Below, piece after piece: positions 1 to 11,482 of a stretch of 64,000 nt of DNA. A program made the position numbers and the translations under genes. The notes under the pieces are model-generated. The model was not told the origin of the DNA. It searched no databases and was given only the letters and a program-made list of their open reading frames with translations. Origin of the DNA: Macrotis lagotis (lineage: Eukaryota > Chordata > Mammalia > Peramelemorphia > Peramelidae); contig NC_133666.1 of the NCBI RefSeq assembly GCF_037893015.1, forward strand, positions 261,194,441-261,258,440, read 5' to 3'. How positions within the stretch are numbered: position 1 is the stretch's first letter; each line of letters begins with the position of its first letter.

Positions 1-185
1 CCAATCTCAGATGCTAGCTGTGGGATCCTGGGCAAGTCGTTTAACTCTGCCTCAGTTTCTCAACTATAAAATGGGAATAACCCTACCTTGCAGGGTTGTT
101 GTCAAGATCAAATGAGATATTTGTAAAATATTTAGTATAATTCTTAGTACATAGTTGGTTTTATATAAATGTTTATTCTTTTCCC
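1..185 (+). repeat. CORE-SINE (MIR/THER1/MON1-like), left-truncated by window edge
   Basis: The text runs CTGGGCAAGTCGTTTAAC, CCTCAGTTTCTCAACTATAAAATGG, then CAGGGTTGTTGTCAAGATCAAATGAGAT. This is the standard order of the 3' two thirds of mammalian/marsupial CORE-SINEs in forward orientation. The tRNA-like head lies outside the window. It is old and diverged, so the exact subfamily is uncertain. Confidence 0.75.
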
Positions 186-1359
186 TTCTTTTCTTTCCCA
201 TTCTCTTCTCCCAGCCCCAGTGACAAGGATCAATTTCCCCGAGGCACAATAGAGCTTTTAAGGTAGCCCTAGGAACGAAGTGTTAGAGGCAGAACCTGTA
301 AATTTGCTATAAGAGGAAATGCTGATGTTCTCTTTATATTAGGCAATCTTTTCCTACCAATTCTATTACTTTTGGGGGGATCACTTAGATGCAGAAACTA
401 TCAATTCAAGTTAGGGAATCTGCAATATATAGTGCAGAAAGTTGCCTAGAGCAAAGTCAAATAGGGATCCTTTTGGATGGTTTATTGACTTGGAAAACCT
501 CAAATTAATATGATCTCTGCTATATTTTTATTTATTTTGTTAAATATTTCCCAATTTCATTTTAATTAAACCTGATCTGTGCCATTTTGATACCTCTAGA
601 GCACTGAAAAGTCAAATGATTTAACTAGGGGTATATAGTTAGTATATATCAAAGGAACTTTGAACATAGTTCTTAACTCTGAGACTAGCTCTCTATGCAG
701 TACAGTATGCTGCTTAATTCTATTGGATACATATATTTTCCCCATACATTATTTTATATCTTTATTCTATCATTTATTGTGCAGAAATTGACCCTCTCTA
801 GTAATTTTTAAAATTTTGTTTAAAAATATATCTAGTTTTCATTAATTAAAATATACCGTTCTATTTTATTTAAACTTTTAATCTCCTTTTCTGTACTTCT
901 ATGATCAATCTGAGAATTATTAATGATAATGATGTGAAATTTGCTAAATTTTCTAAAATCTATTAAATTATGAATCCTTTCCCCAATTTTGTATTTCCTA
1001 CAGATTTTCCCAACAATATCTCTTTTGTATATTTTCAGTTTGGTTTCTGGAACTCTAATTTGTTCTACTATTACACCTGCTTTAAAAAATCTGGAATGTC
1101 TTTTAAAGAAAAAAAAGCAAATGAACCTTTATTCTTCTTTTCTGTTTTCTCATATATGCATCATATACATCTGTTTTCCCATATACACATTTACTTTATT
1201 AAGTTTTGCAAAGAAATTTGTGATATTTTGATTGATATTATTAAATGTTTCTTAATTTAGGGAGTATTGCAATTTTTACTATACTAACAAGCATTTCATG
1301 AGCATTGACTTTTCTTTCATTTATTAAGATCTTAAAATTTTTTAAATTTAGTTTGAGTT
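186..1359. other. AT-rich DNA, nothing recognised
   Basis: Very AT-rich sequence with short open frames only (the longest, at 970-1260 and 989-1231, are low-complexity F/I/Y/L-rich and overlap each other). I see no splice-flanked exon, RNA gene or clear repeat family here. Confidence 0.5.
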
Positions 1360-1533
1360 ATCTTTTTTATTTTTTATTTTTTAATTTTTAGATTTTTCAA
1401 GGCAGTGGGGTTAAGTGGCTTGCCCAAGGCCACACAGCTAGGTAATTATTAAGTGTCTGAGGCCGGATTTTTATTCAGGTCCTCCTGACTCCAGGGCCAG
1501 TGCTCTATCTACTGTACCACCTAGCTGCCCCCC
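1360..1533 (-). repeat. WSINE-type SINE, reverse orientation
   Basis: Reads from a T/A-rich tail through GGGGTTAAGTGGCTTGCCC and ACACAGCTAGGTAATTATT to CCACCTAGCTGCCCC, the reverse complement of the window's dominant SINE. It is nearly complete. The T-rich left side is the element's A-tail. Target duplication is not clear. Confidence 0.9.
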
Positions 1534-1664
1534 CTTTATGGCTATGTCTAATGGAAATATTTCCAATCCCCCCCCCAATTACATGATATGTTGCATTTGG
1601 CCTTTAAGCTACTGTACTGAGGAAAATATTCCTTTATTATTATTCTATTTAGAATTTCTGTCAG

Positions 1665-1780
1665 TATGATGTAATGGATAAACTGCTGGTTGAATTAGGA
1701 AGACCTGGGTTCCAAGATCATCTTTGACATGTTCTGGTATACAATCCTGGGCAACTAATTCAGTAAAACAGTAAATTGCC
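1665..1780 (+). repeat. CORE-SINE 5' half (diverged)
   Basis: GATGTAATGGATAAACTGC, GGAAGACCTGGGTTCCAA and AATCCTGGGCAACTAATTC follow the head-to-middle order of marsupial tRNA-headed CORE-SINEs. The 3' half is not recognisable. Confidence 0.55.
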
Positions 1781-2117
1781 AAACAGGTGCCAATCTGCAT
1801 TGGCAGAAAAAGTTTACTCAGCAAAGAAATGACAGATCTAAACAAACAAACACATCATTATTCATTTATTAATGTAAAATCATCAGGCAACATGGGGAAA
1901 GGACTCAACTCAAGCAATGGACAAAAATTTAACATAGCCTTCAGAGTTGGGAAGTCTCCATTTATTCCACTGAAATATTAGCAGAGTAGCATAGAAGGGA
2001 GGATAGAATAGAATGACAAGAATCATAAAGTTCTCCTTAATTTAAGCATTGCTATTTTTACCATGTGATTTGGTTTTCTTACTGGGAAAAACAGAATGGG
2101 CTAATATTGAAAAGAAG

Positions 2118-2205
2118 TATGGATTTAGAGTTAAAATATATGGTTTCAAATCCTAGCTCCATTTTTTATTACCTATGTGGCCTTGTCTAGGTCACTTGAA
2201 AAAAA
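2118..2205 (+). repeat. CORE-SINE fragment
   Basis: GGTTTCAAATCCTAGCTCC followed by TTACCTATGTGGCCTTGTC and GGTCACTTG matches the central part of the MIR/THER1 class in forward orientation. Short and old. Confidence 0.5.
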
Positions 2206-2670
2206 GAAAACTGAAGAAAACTGAAGACTATTGATGCAAAAAAATAGTGAACAGAATGATTAGATTACAGCCATATAATGAAAAGATTATTATGAACAAG
2301 TTTGGTGTGCCTGAAGAATACAGAGATTATTCAGCCTTAGGAAAACATAATTGGTCATATAAATGATTGTTATCAGTATGGGAATGATGACTTTGTGAAG
2401 TTAGATATAGTCTGATGCTATCTATCTGAATTGTAATAGTTTATTGCCAATTTCTTGTCCCTAGAGAAGAGTGTGTGTGAATATTTGATAATGTATCTAC
2501 CATCTGTATGAATGAAATTAGACCAATCTCTAAAGTCCAAATAAATATCACATGCAAATAGAGAAATTCTAACTCAACTTGCTTAATCAGGTTGTCAACT
2601 CTGAAAAATGGGAAGTAGATAAAGGCAATGATATTGGTTCTCTCCACATTTCTAACAAAAGTATGATGTG

Positions 2671-2826
2671 GGGCGGCTAGGTGGTGCAGTGGATAGAGCA
2701 CTGGCCCTGGAGTTAGGAGTACCTGAGTTCAAATCCAGCCTCAGACACTTAATCATTACCTAGCTGTGTGGCCTTGGGCAAGCCACTTAACCCCACTGCC
2801 TTGCAAAAAAAAAAAAAACTAAAAAA
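2671..2826 (+). repeat. WSINE-type SINE with 14-bp target duplication
   Basis: Complete forward copy beginning GGGCGGCTAGGTGGTGCAG and ending CCTTGC plus an A-rich tail. It is flanked by exact direct repeats AAAAGTATGATGTG at 2657-2670 and 2827-2840, the mark of L1-type target-primed insertion. The good match to the other copies suggests a fairly young insertion. Confidence 0.95.
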
Positions 2827-2840
2827 AAAAGTATGATGTG

Positions 2841-3865
2841 CATTGTGGCCAGGACCTGGTCCTTTATCAGCAATAGAATCCTCTATTTAAGGCTGCTATT
2901 CAAAAACTCTGCCTTATATTGTTGCTCTCCCTGGATCTTATCCTATATCTAGTGTGGGAGAATGATTCACTTAATTCAAAGACTCAGACCTCCATCCTGT
3001 TGCCATACCCTTGTCTTCTCAGAGTTTTATTTTGATAAGAAGTTTAATTGATTTAGATAAAACGGTAATAAAATGAAAAGCAACAGACATGCATTACAGA
3101 GCCCATCTTCCACTCATGTCCCAACCCTTCAGATCTACTAAACAGTAAAAATCTAAATTTGTCTGAGATCTATTTCCTTCTACCTATAGCCTTCTTAGCT
3201 GAAGACTGAGTAAGGAGATTTTAGGAATCAATACTAGATTATAAACACTCTGCCTTCCAACTACCAGGGGGCTAGTCAACATCAACAATAAGAAAAAGCA
3301 GCCTAAGTGTCTGAGGTGAGAAGGGATTGTTAGATTTGTTGGGGGTTCACCTACTGCTTCCTTTTCTGATGGCAACTTGAGATCTCTTACTGCTCCTTGC
3401 TTTAGTCACTTTTTTGGTCAGCTTCTCTGTAGGCCAAACCTTTATTTGCCCTTGAAGTCATACTTTCATAGGAAAAATTTGACAGATAAGAAGAAGAGAG
3501 GGGCAAAAATTGAGCGGTAGAAGGTAATTGGACTGAATTGAATTTACTTAGCTGAACAGTAATTTTGATGATTCTTAACTCTTACCTAATGCAAAAGTCC
3601 ATCTCTTTACTACAAATATTTTTCCCCCAATGATGCAATATGGCTACAAACAATGGAACACTACAATCTTAGAAGGACCTAACTTGTGACTGAAATGAAG
3701 GAAAATAGGAGGATATGTGTTGTCCTAAGTAAGCTGAAGCACACTTCCCATTATGATTTGTATCAAAAAAATGACAAAAAAAAGTGGTAGACCTGGAAAA
3801 ATAGGAAATAAAAAATAATAGATGGATAGTTGGATGTTATATTAGTATATACATGACATTAAAAT
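2841..3865. other. No recognised feature
   Basis: Mixed-composition sequence without a clear repeat family, exon or RNA gene. The short open frame at 3184-3375 on the minus strand has no recognisable domain. Confidence 0.4.
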
Positions 3866-4000
3866 TTAATTCAACAGGTTTTTGTTAAGCAACTGTCATT
3901 TACTAAGTACTCTGATATATGCCAGGGACACAAAGGTAAAAATGAAATTGTTCCTGACTTCATGGAGCTTACAATCTAGAAAGAATATGGAGAAATATCA
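3866..4000. repeat. Mar1/MIR-type CORE-SINE fragment
   Basis: Contains TTAAGCAACTGTCATTTACTAAGTACTCTGATATATGCCAGG-like order (here quoted only as the known 'tactatgtgccagg' motif region) followed by GAGCTTACAATCTAG. This arrangement is typical of old marsupial Mar1/MIR copies. Confidence 0.5.
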
Positions 4001-4914
4001 TGCACATAACTAAAAACTTATAAACTATACATAATATAAATACAAAGTAATTTGGGGGGCACTAACAACTGAGGGAAATAGGTCTTGTAGAAAATGGAAC
4101 TTGAGCTGAATTGTGAAGGGAGTAAGGGATTCCAAGAGATAGAGGAAAGGAAGAAGAGTATCTCAGACAAGGCAGACCTCAAAGGCAAAAAGAAAGGAAG
4201 GAAGCAAGTAAGCATTTATTTAGGACCTAGTATGATCTGGCACTGTTCTTCACAAATATTCTGTCATTTGACTTTGAGGGGCTGACCCAGGTAGGTTGTG
4301 TGAAGGGAGAAAAGAAATGAATGCAAAAACTGATGAGTTAAAATGGATAAGTCTTGAACATTGATTCAATGTGGGAGAGTGGGTTACAATCAAGAGTTGA
4401 TCATGAATGGATTCTAGGTTTTGAACCTAGGGAATAGGAAGGTTGGAGGCATTGCAAGCAGAAACTGAACCCAGTATGTGATGGACACTCAACTGAAGTT
4501 CTATGGAAAGATGTAGATGAAAATCACACAGGATTGGAAAACTTGGAGATATTGGGAATCCACAAACCAATGAGAGTATAGCTTCATCAATGCATCTACC
4601 TTATGAATGATGTACTATATTTTTACCATTAATTATGAACCATCTTTGAAAGTCTTTTATGTTATTCTCTTAAAGATTTTTTTAAAATGTGCTACTAGTT
4701 GTAAATATTTTATTTATTATTTCACATATGTATTCATAAATGAAATAATAATCTGCAATTTTTATTTTTTGTTTTAAAAGGCTTTAGTTTTGGGACCACA
4801 TCTGCTCCATGAAAAACAAAAATCAGTTAGAACTCTTTTCTTTGTAATTTCAAATGATCTATATAATAGAGAAATGATTTATTCTTTGAAGGTTTGGAAA
4901 AATCAACCTGTGAA
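4001..4914. other. No recognised feature
   Basis: Purine-rich, then AT-rich sequence. Only short open frames, without recognisable domains. The segment around 4080-4200 is purine-rich and could be an old LINE relic, but I cannot assign it. Confidence 0.35.
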
Positions 4915-5025
4915 CCTATCAATCAATCAATTGATCAATAAATATTTATTAAGAGCCTGTTATATTCCAGATACTGTGTTGGGAACTGGGAACATAAAGA
5001 CAAACAAGATATAATCTCTGTTTTT
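4915..5025. repeat. Mar1/MIR-type CORE-SINE fragment
   Basis: AATAAATATTTATTAAGAGC, then TTCCAGATACTGTGTTGGG and AACATAAAGACAAACAAGAT show the same block order as other Mar1/MIR copies. Confidence 0.5.
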
Positions 5026-5034
5026 CAGTGAGAA

Positions 5035-5115
5035 AAAAATATATACACATAAGGATATATATATGCATGCATATATCATATAATACATATATATGTATGC
5101 ATATACACACACACA
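5035..5115. repeat. TA/TG/GCATGC microsatellite
   Basis: Alternating purine-pyrimidine tract with ATATATATGCATGCATATA and a CACACACA run. Low complexity, partly self-complementary. Confidence 0.8.
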
Positions 5116-5327
5116 ATACATGAGAAATATATTAGGAGTGAGATTGAGGTGGCTTGAGGAGGGGTGATTCAGGGGAAGAGCAAGAAGAAGAAGCAAAGCA
5201 ACTCAAGGAAACTAGGAAAGATCTCAAACTTTGTCCAGATGTTTGGTTTTGCATAGTTTCTTATATATTCATTTTACATTAGTATTAATGACTTCTCTAA
5301 TGATAGTCAATTTACTTTGTGTTTGTT

Positions 5328-5432
5328 AGCTCCTTAAGGGTAGGGATTATTTCATTCTTTGAAATGTTATCCCCAGTGCTAGCATGGTGCCTGTCATGTA
5401 GCAGGTGCTTAGTAAATGCTTGATTGATTGTT
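5328..5432 (+). repeat. L2/MIR 3' tail
   Basis: AGCTCCTTAAGGGTAGGGAT, CCCCAGTGCTAGCATGGTGCC, then GCAGGTGCTTAGTAAATGCTTG is the classic 3' end shared by L2 and its MIR partners, forward orientation. Confidence 0.75.
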
Positions 5433-5748
5433 ATGAACATTATGCATTTCTAATTTTAAAGATTCATTTTATCTCCTTTTGGGTATTATATTTACTAACA
5501 GAATATTAATTTTATTGGTATTTTCAAAAATAGTTCTGGTTTTATTTATTAATTTAAAAAATTCTAGTCTTATGCATTATTTTTATCACCTCTCCTTTTC
5601 TATTTTGCTTTGCACCATTACTTTGTTCTTTTTCTATTTTTAGGTCAAGAATGGATTTATTTAGTCTCTTTTTATTCTTATTAATGTAGACATATCTTGT
5701 TTTACATTAAGAAAGGAGGAAGGGTAATTCAATGGAAAGAATGCTGGA

Positions 5749-5775
5749 GGGGCAGAGCCAAGATGGTGGCGTGAA
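5749..5775 (+). promoter_or_regulatory. YY1-like motif at 5' end of HAL1 copy A
   Basis: CCAAGATGGTGG lies within the first 25 bases of the element. Human L1 5' UTRs carry a YY1 site (AAGATGGC core) in the same position that sets transcription start. The match and position are seen; function here is inferred. Confidence 0.5.
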
Positions 5776-6449
5776 GGCAGGAATTCCTGGAAACTCATTC
5801 CCCAAAAAACTCCCCAAATCATCAAATTATGACTCTAGCCAAAATCTAGAGGGGCAGAACCCAAAGGAAGACTGAGTGTTACAACTTCCCAGTCCATGAC
5901 AACTTTAGAAGGTCTCTAGGACAGGTCTATTCCACAGGGACTGGGAGTTGGAAAAACTGCAATGCAGTGGCTGCTGCAGCATAACACAGCCGGGCCTGGT
6001 GCCTGGGTCCATGGCAGAGGGGGTAGTTTAATCATTGGGAACAGCTGGAAGGGGGGGGGTGAGAGAATCCTGCCACATCAGAGTGAGTGCAGAGTGGAGA
6101 GACAGCCCTGCAGTGAGAACTTGCAGCCAGAGTTGGCAGAGCCACCCAGCATGTCCAGAGCTTTCAGCCCATAGACAGTAAGGGGGTTGGGGGAGACTGC
6201 AGAGGTCTCTCTGCTCTCCCTGGGGCAGGACTCAGCTGCTTGCACACACTAAGATCCAGGTTGTAGTCTGGGCCATCACAACACCACCATAGCCAAGCAG
6301 GCACCCTCCTCACAGCTCCAGGGCAGAGAGAAGGGCCTGAACACAGGCAAGAGAGCAGTAAGACCTTGGAGGAATTATGATTCCTGTGGGTTGTCCCAAA
6401 ATCCCCCCAAAGCCTTGGAAGTGTGGTAAATCAGTCATAGGCTGAGGAA

Positions 6450-7540
6450 ATGAGTAAACAACAGAAAAAGAAGAATTAAACCATAGAAAATTACTTTGGT
6501 CCCATGGAGGATCAAAATACATACTCAGGTGATGAAAAATTTAAGCTTCTGTATCCAAAACCTCCAAGAGAAATAGAAAATGGGCTCAGGCCATGGATGA
6601 GAACAAAAAAGACTTTGAAAAGCAATTAAGGGAGGTAGAGGAAAAATTGGGAGGAGAAATGAGAGTGATGCAGATAAAACATGAAAACAAAGTCAGCAAC
6701 TTGGTGAAAGAAATACAAAAAATGCTGAAGAAAATAATATGTTAAAACCAGTTTAGGCCAAATAGAAAAAGCAAAACAAAAGGCAAATGAGGAGAAGAAT
6801 GCCTTAAAAAGTAGAATTGGTCAGCTGGTAAAGGAGATAAAAAAGCTCTCTGAAGAAAATAACTTCTCCAAATGCAGAATGGAATTAATGGAAGATGATG
6901 ACTTTGTGAAAACTCAGGAAGAAATAAAACTGTACCAACCCCCCCCCCCCCAAATTAGAAGAAAATGTGAACTATCTCATTGGAAAAACAACTGACTTTG
7001 AAACAGATCCAGAAGAAATAATTTTTAAATTATTGGGCTACCTGAAATTCATGACCAGGAAAAGAGCTTATACTTCATTTTTCAAGGAAATAATAAGCAA
7101 AATTGCCCTGAGATCCTAGAAGCAGAGGATAAAATAGAAATTGAGAGAATTCACCAATCCCCCTCCTGAAAAAAATTCCAAAAGAAAAAATTCCATGAAT
7201 TTATAGCCAAACTCCAAAACTCTCATGTCAAAGAGAAAATACTAAAAGCTGCCAGAACAAGCAATTCAACTACCATGGCTCTATAGTCAGGATTACACAG
7301 GATCTGGCAGCATTTACATTAAGGGCTTGTAGGGCTTGGATTATGATATTCTGTAAGGCAAAAGATCTTGGTTTACAACCAAGAATCAACTACCCAGCAA
7401 AACTGAACATCCTCTTTCTGGGGGGGAAAAGATGGACTTTTAATGAAACAGAGGATTTTCTACTTTCCTATTGAATCAACCAGAGCTGAACAGAAAGTTT
7501 GATCTCCAAGTACAGGATTTAGGTGAACTCTAGAGGGGGT
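6450..7540 (+). pseudogene. L1-type ORF1 remnant in HAL1 copy A
   Basis: The ATG at 6450 opens the ORF1-like reading MSKQQKKKN in the same context as copies B and C. Lysine/glutamate-rich coiled-coil sequence follows (about 6600-6900). An RRM-like part carries the ADFETDPEE/ILLGYLKFMTRKR-type blocks, and a C-terminal domain includes the PRINYPAKLNILF-like block near 7380-7415. Several frameshifts, stops and an 11-base C-run break it. L1 ORF1p is an RNA-binding, coiled-coil trimer protein; this copy cannot encode it. Confidence 0.7.
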
Positions 7541-8400
7541 GGATAAGAAGGACTAATTATGAGGAACTTAATGATGTTGAACTGTTTGTATTTCTTCTTC
7601 CCATGCAGGAATAACTCTGATAGCTCACACAAACTTTCTTATTTATAAGAGCAATTAGAAGGAGTATATATAGACAAGGCACAAGAAGAAACTGAATATG
7701 GTGGTATAATATAGTAAAAAGATGGAGTCAGTGGGTGATAAAGTATGGGGAGGAAGAGAAAGGAGAGGAAGAAGAGGCTAAGATATTTCACATAAGAGTC
7801 AAGAAAAAGATTTTACAATGGAATGGAACAGGGGAAGATAAGGGGCAATGAGTGACCCTTCATTCTCATCAGAAATGGCTTAGAGGAAACAACATACACA
7901 TGTAATAGGGTATCGAAATATATCTTAGCCTAGAGAAAAATGAGAGGAAAGGGATGGTATAAGGGGGAATAGGGGGAGAGAAGAAGATAGTAGATGGTAG
8001 AAGAGAGGGAAGATCATGGGAGAGAGTACTCAGATACAACACACTTTTGGACAAGGACAGGGTGAAAGGGGAGAGAGAATGGAATAGATGAGAGTGAGGA
8101 AGAATAGAGTGGAGGGAAATACAGCTAGTAATAACAACTGTTGAGAAAAAATTGAAGCAACTTCTCTGGTGGCTATGACGGGGAAGGTAACTCATCCTGG
8201 AGACAGAGCCATTGGAATCTGAACACAGACTGAAGTACACTTTTTTTCCTCTCTTACTATTCTTGAGGTTTTTCATCCTTTTTTGGGGGGAGGGTTTATG
8301 ATTACTCACAAGATTATTGTAATAATATGAAATAAATAAACAAAAAATTGAAAAAAAGATTGATCATTAACCCCCCCCCCCAAAAAAAAAGAATGCTGGA

Positions 8401-8556
8401 ATTGGAGACCTCGTTTCAGGTTCTGGCTTGCTGCCATCTGATTTTGTGCAGGTTACTTCAATTTTCCTGACCTTAGGTTGCGCATCTGTTGGGGACTGGA
8501 CAAGCTGACTCTGAGGTTCCTTCCACATCTATATCAAGAATCCTATAAGAACTTCT
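8401..8556 (+). repeat. CORE-SINE (THER1/MIR-like), right part, split by HAL1 copy A
   Basis: The SINE head before 5748 (AATTCAATGGAAAGAATGCTGGA) resumes at 8401 with ATTGGAGACC, then GCAGGTTACTTCAATTTTCC, GGGGACTGGACAAGCTGAC and GAGGTTCCTTCCACATCTA. Removing the HAL1 and one duplicate restores a continuous SINE order. Confidence 0.75.
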
Positions 8557-8879
8557 ATGGTAGGATTCCAAAGATATGTTAAATGATACAGAGGTACTGT
8601 CATTATCTTTTAAGTATTCTGATCTTTTGAAACTTCCTTCCTTAATCCAATTTTTTCAATAGATCTTTTTCATTTGTTTCTTTATAGCCATATATATCTT
8701 CTCATGTTGTTATTTACTTCTAATTTCATTGTACTAAGTTACCATAGTCTACTTAATTTCTACCTTTTTGAGTGTTCAAGTAGGTGATTGATTTTTTTGA
8801 GAGGTTTATGTCCACTCTTAAAAAATGTGTATTTCCAATATCTTTCACTTACTGGTATGTATAGTTCAATGATTAAGGG

Positions 8880-10330
8880 AGATCCATGATGTGGCCTTTC
8901 AGTAATATGGATCAGCAACTATCCATGTGTTCTTATCCTGGGTTATTCTTATTCATGTTCATTGATGGATTCGCCACAGAGGACTCATCCAATGTTGCAG
9001 AATTCTTCCTCTAGGTCTTTTTACATTTCATGGTTACTAGGAACTATTTTGCCTGTCCTCTTATCCTTTCCTCTTATCATATAACTGACCCATCTTCTCA
9101 GATCACGTAATTTCCTCAATGATATTCCATACTCCACTCCTTGCATTTAGGTCATCACTGGAAATATGTTATAGTATGATCACATCCATCATGCTTTTCC
9201 TCTACATTGCCTTTTCTTTTCTTTTTTCTGGTTTTTGCAAGGCAAATGGGGTTAAGTGGCTTGCCCAAGGCCACACAGCTAGGTAATTATTAAATGTCCG
9301 AGACCAGATTTGAACTCAGGTCCTCCTGATTCCAGGGCCGGTGCTCTATCCACTGTATCACCTACCCGCCCCACATTGCCTTTTGTGTAACACACAACTT
9401 TGATTCTTTGGAGATTGTCTGTTACAGGATATCTAATCATACTGCATCACTAGGAAAATGTTGTATTTGAAGCATGGACCTTTTGCTCTATGGAAAAGTT
9501 TGAGTAATTATACTCACTGTGCGATTTCCTAATTGCAGTTCAGTCTACTCTTTCTCCTCTTTAATCCTGGGATCAACTAATTGTTCATCTACAGTGGCTG
9601 TCCAAGATATATAATGATGTAATAACAGTGGATTGGCCATCAAATTTGTGTCATAAGCTAGACAATAGACATCTTTTAACCACTTGGTTTTTCCTATATG
9701 GATTATTAAACTGATTTCACTTGAATAATGATGGATCTTATTGATTTCCTAAAATTTGATATGATGAGCACAGTGGCATTCACAAAGAATATGGAAAACC
9801 TCTTTCATTCAGATGTTGCACAAGGAACTATATGTGACAATGTCAAACATCTTGAGCAATCATATATCACCTTTCCATTTTAGTAATCTAAGGTTCACTG
9901 AACAGAGGAATTTTTGTATTTGAATTGACTCTATGTACAAATCTTCCAGATTGTAATTTATGTACAAAAGACTCTTTGTTGAAGGAAAGCTTTCTGTTTT
10001 CCTTGGCTTAGTCTAATTTTTTTTTCAGAATCAACAAATAATAACTTTCAACAGAATTTTCTATTCTCTGTAACTATCAGTCACTTGTGACCATAAAAAT
10101 GTGATCTGCCTCACAGAAGAGTTGAAAGTCTCTTTTCTTCTCATTTTCACTGAGGATATCTAAAATATTCTTGCAGATCATCCTTATAAATATTTTATAA
10201 AAATGAGAAAATAGGAATATAGGTAAGGAGTTATTGATGTGGTCCCAATTGCCTTTGAGGAGTATATTCATTTCTTTCATTTTTAAAATCCATTTTCCAC
10301 TCCTTGCCTCCATCAACTCTCACTGCCCCC
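8880..10330 (-). mobile_element. RTE/BovB-class LINE relic (reverse transcriptase C-terminal half)
   Basis: On the minus strand, 10316-10077 reads GNWDHINNSLPIFLFSHFYK followed by IRMICKNILDIL and ADHIFMVT, matching the RTE-type RT blocks N-[HY]RPI-LLS-LYK-F and F-STxDHI. Lower coordinates give degraded versions of the RTE C-terminal blocks (LGQ...NN-LIPGLKRR, then LRDLRRWVSYMIRGKDKRTG). Many stops; a WSINE splits it at 9216-9372. RTE LINEs are abundant in marsupials. Dead copy. Confidence 0.7.
9216..9372 (-). repeat. WSINE-type SINE with 12-bp target duplication
   Basis: Reverse copy from TTTTCTGGTTTTTGCAAGG to CCACC/TACCCGCCCC-like head. Direct repeats ACATTGCCTTTT at 9204-9215 and 9373-9384 flank it. 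Inserted in the RTE relic. Confidence 0.95.
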
Positions 10331-10349
10331 TACATCTTTAAATAACAAT

Positions 10350-10475
10350 AGAAGAAGCATGGTATAGTGATTAGTGTACTAGAAAGTATAGTCAGGAAGA
10401 GTTTAGATAAAATCTTAGCTTTTCCATATTAGCTGTGTGACCTTGGAGAAGTCATTTCACTTCATGTGGTTCAAC
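10350..10475 (+). repeat. CORE-SINE fragment
   Basis: GAAGCATGGTATAGTGATTAG, then AGCTGTGTGACCTTGGAGAAG and CATTTCACTTCATG follow the MIR/THER1 order, forward. Confidence 0.7.
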
Positions 10476-10479
10476 AAAT

Positions 10480-11245
10480 TCCTATGACTTACATAGGTGT
10501 AATCTGTTTTGGTAAAGAGACTTTTCATACTAGTATTTTTGAGGCCATTTGAATAACAGATCTTTTATGTGCTTTTATAGAAATAAAAATTTAAATAAAT
10601 TTTTGGATATATTTTTAGCATCACCAGAATTTTCCTCAATAAATATATTATTCTAATCTGTTTTTGTTTTCCAATTCTGTTCTTATATTGTTACTAGTTA
10701 ATTAAAAAAATTTAGAGTTCTAGATATTCTAGGTATTTTGATTTTATTCTCAATGACCTTTGCTGAATGACATTTATGTTATTATTATTATTATTGTTAT
10801 CATCATCATCATTAATTATTTACATTGATAAAAAACAGTAAGCTGTATTGTGGGCCAGGACACTAGTGCAACTGAAAAGGTTAATGACCAGATTTCTACT
10901 AGACCAATTAGACTTTGTAGAATAGACCCAAGGCAGTCTGAGTTAACTTTTTTCCTAGATAAATATATTGCCTTTGGCTCTAGTTGTGAGTCCTTTGGTC
11001 AAGGAAGATATCAGTTTTAGGACTTGGGTGGGTGGGGGGGAACTCCTGAAACAGATAACTTCATTGCTGAGTGTCTTTAATCTCCTTTCCAGTGAATTTT
11101 ACCTGCTTGTTTTCTTCCTAACACTTTTTTACTGTCTTGGGAAATGCTTTGATGTGGAAGTTTTTGGATATGTTTTTATGAAAAATATTGCTTAACTGAT
11201 CCTGCAGACTCTGAATGATCTGTTGCTGCAGACATATAACCATGA
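10480..11245. other. No recognised feature; short ATT microsatellite
   Basis: AT-rich DNA with an (ATT)n/(ATC)n run at about 10775-10812. A 75-codon open frame at 10968-11195 has no recognisable domain and no coding context. Confidence 0.4.
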
Positions 11246-11249
11246 CTGA

Positions 11250-11480
11250 ATATGTAGAAGATAGTCGACTGGAAATGGAATCAGGAGACCTGGGTTAAAA
11301 TCTTGGCCTTTATATTTATTAGTTGTATACTCATGGGAAAATAACAATCTCTCTGAGACTCAATTTTCTCATCTATAAAATGGAGACAATAAGGCTTGCT
11401 CCATCTATCTCAAAGGAGTTTAGTGTATAATGTTTGTAAGATTCATGTAAATCAGTTATTAGCATTATGCTTTAAATAGT
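11250..11480 (+). repeat. CORE-SINE (MON1/THER1-like)
   Basis: GAATCAGGAGACCTGGGTTA, CTCATGGGAAAATAACAATC, TTTTCTCATCTATAAAATGG and GTAAGATTCATGTAAATCAG are in the expected forward order. Confidence 0.75.
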
Positions 11481-11482
11481 TT

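Larger units (their letters stand above)
5749..8387 (+). mobile_element. HAL1-like half-L1 element, copy A (full length, no ORF2)
   Basis: A 2.64-kb element starts with an L1-like 5' end (GGGCAGAGCCAAGATGGTGG). A GC-richer 5' UTR and a decayed ORF1 (about 6450-7540) follow. An ~850-bp 3' UTR without any ORF2 ends in AATAAATAAAC-rich sequence, a C-run and an A-tail. Exact 13-bp direct repeats AAAGAATGCTGGA at 5736-5748 and 8388-8400 bound it, so this is a complete insertion and not a deleted L1. L1-derived ORF1-only elements are known in mammals as HAL1; the family name is my inference. The insertion splits an older CORE-SINE. It lacks the 3'-UTR SINE present in copies B and C. Confidence 0.85.

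Noticed and set aside
970..1260. 96-codon frame near the left edge
   Set aside because: F/Y/I-rich translation of AT-rich DNA with an overlapping alternative frame and no splice or homology support.
7869..8309. 146-codon minus-strand open frame
   Set aside because: It is the antisense of the purine-rich 3' UTR of HAL1 copy A; S/L/P/F-rich low-complexity protein.
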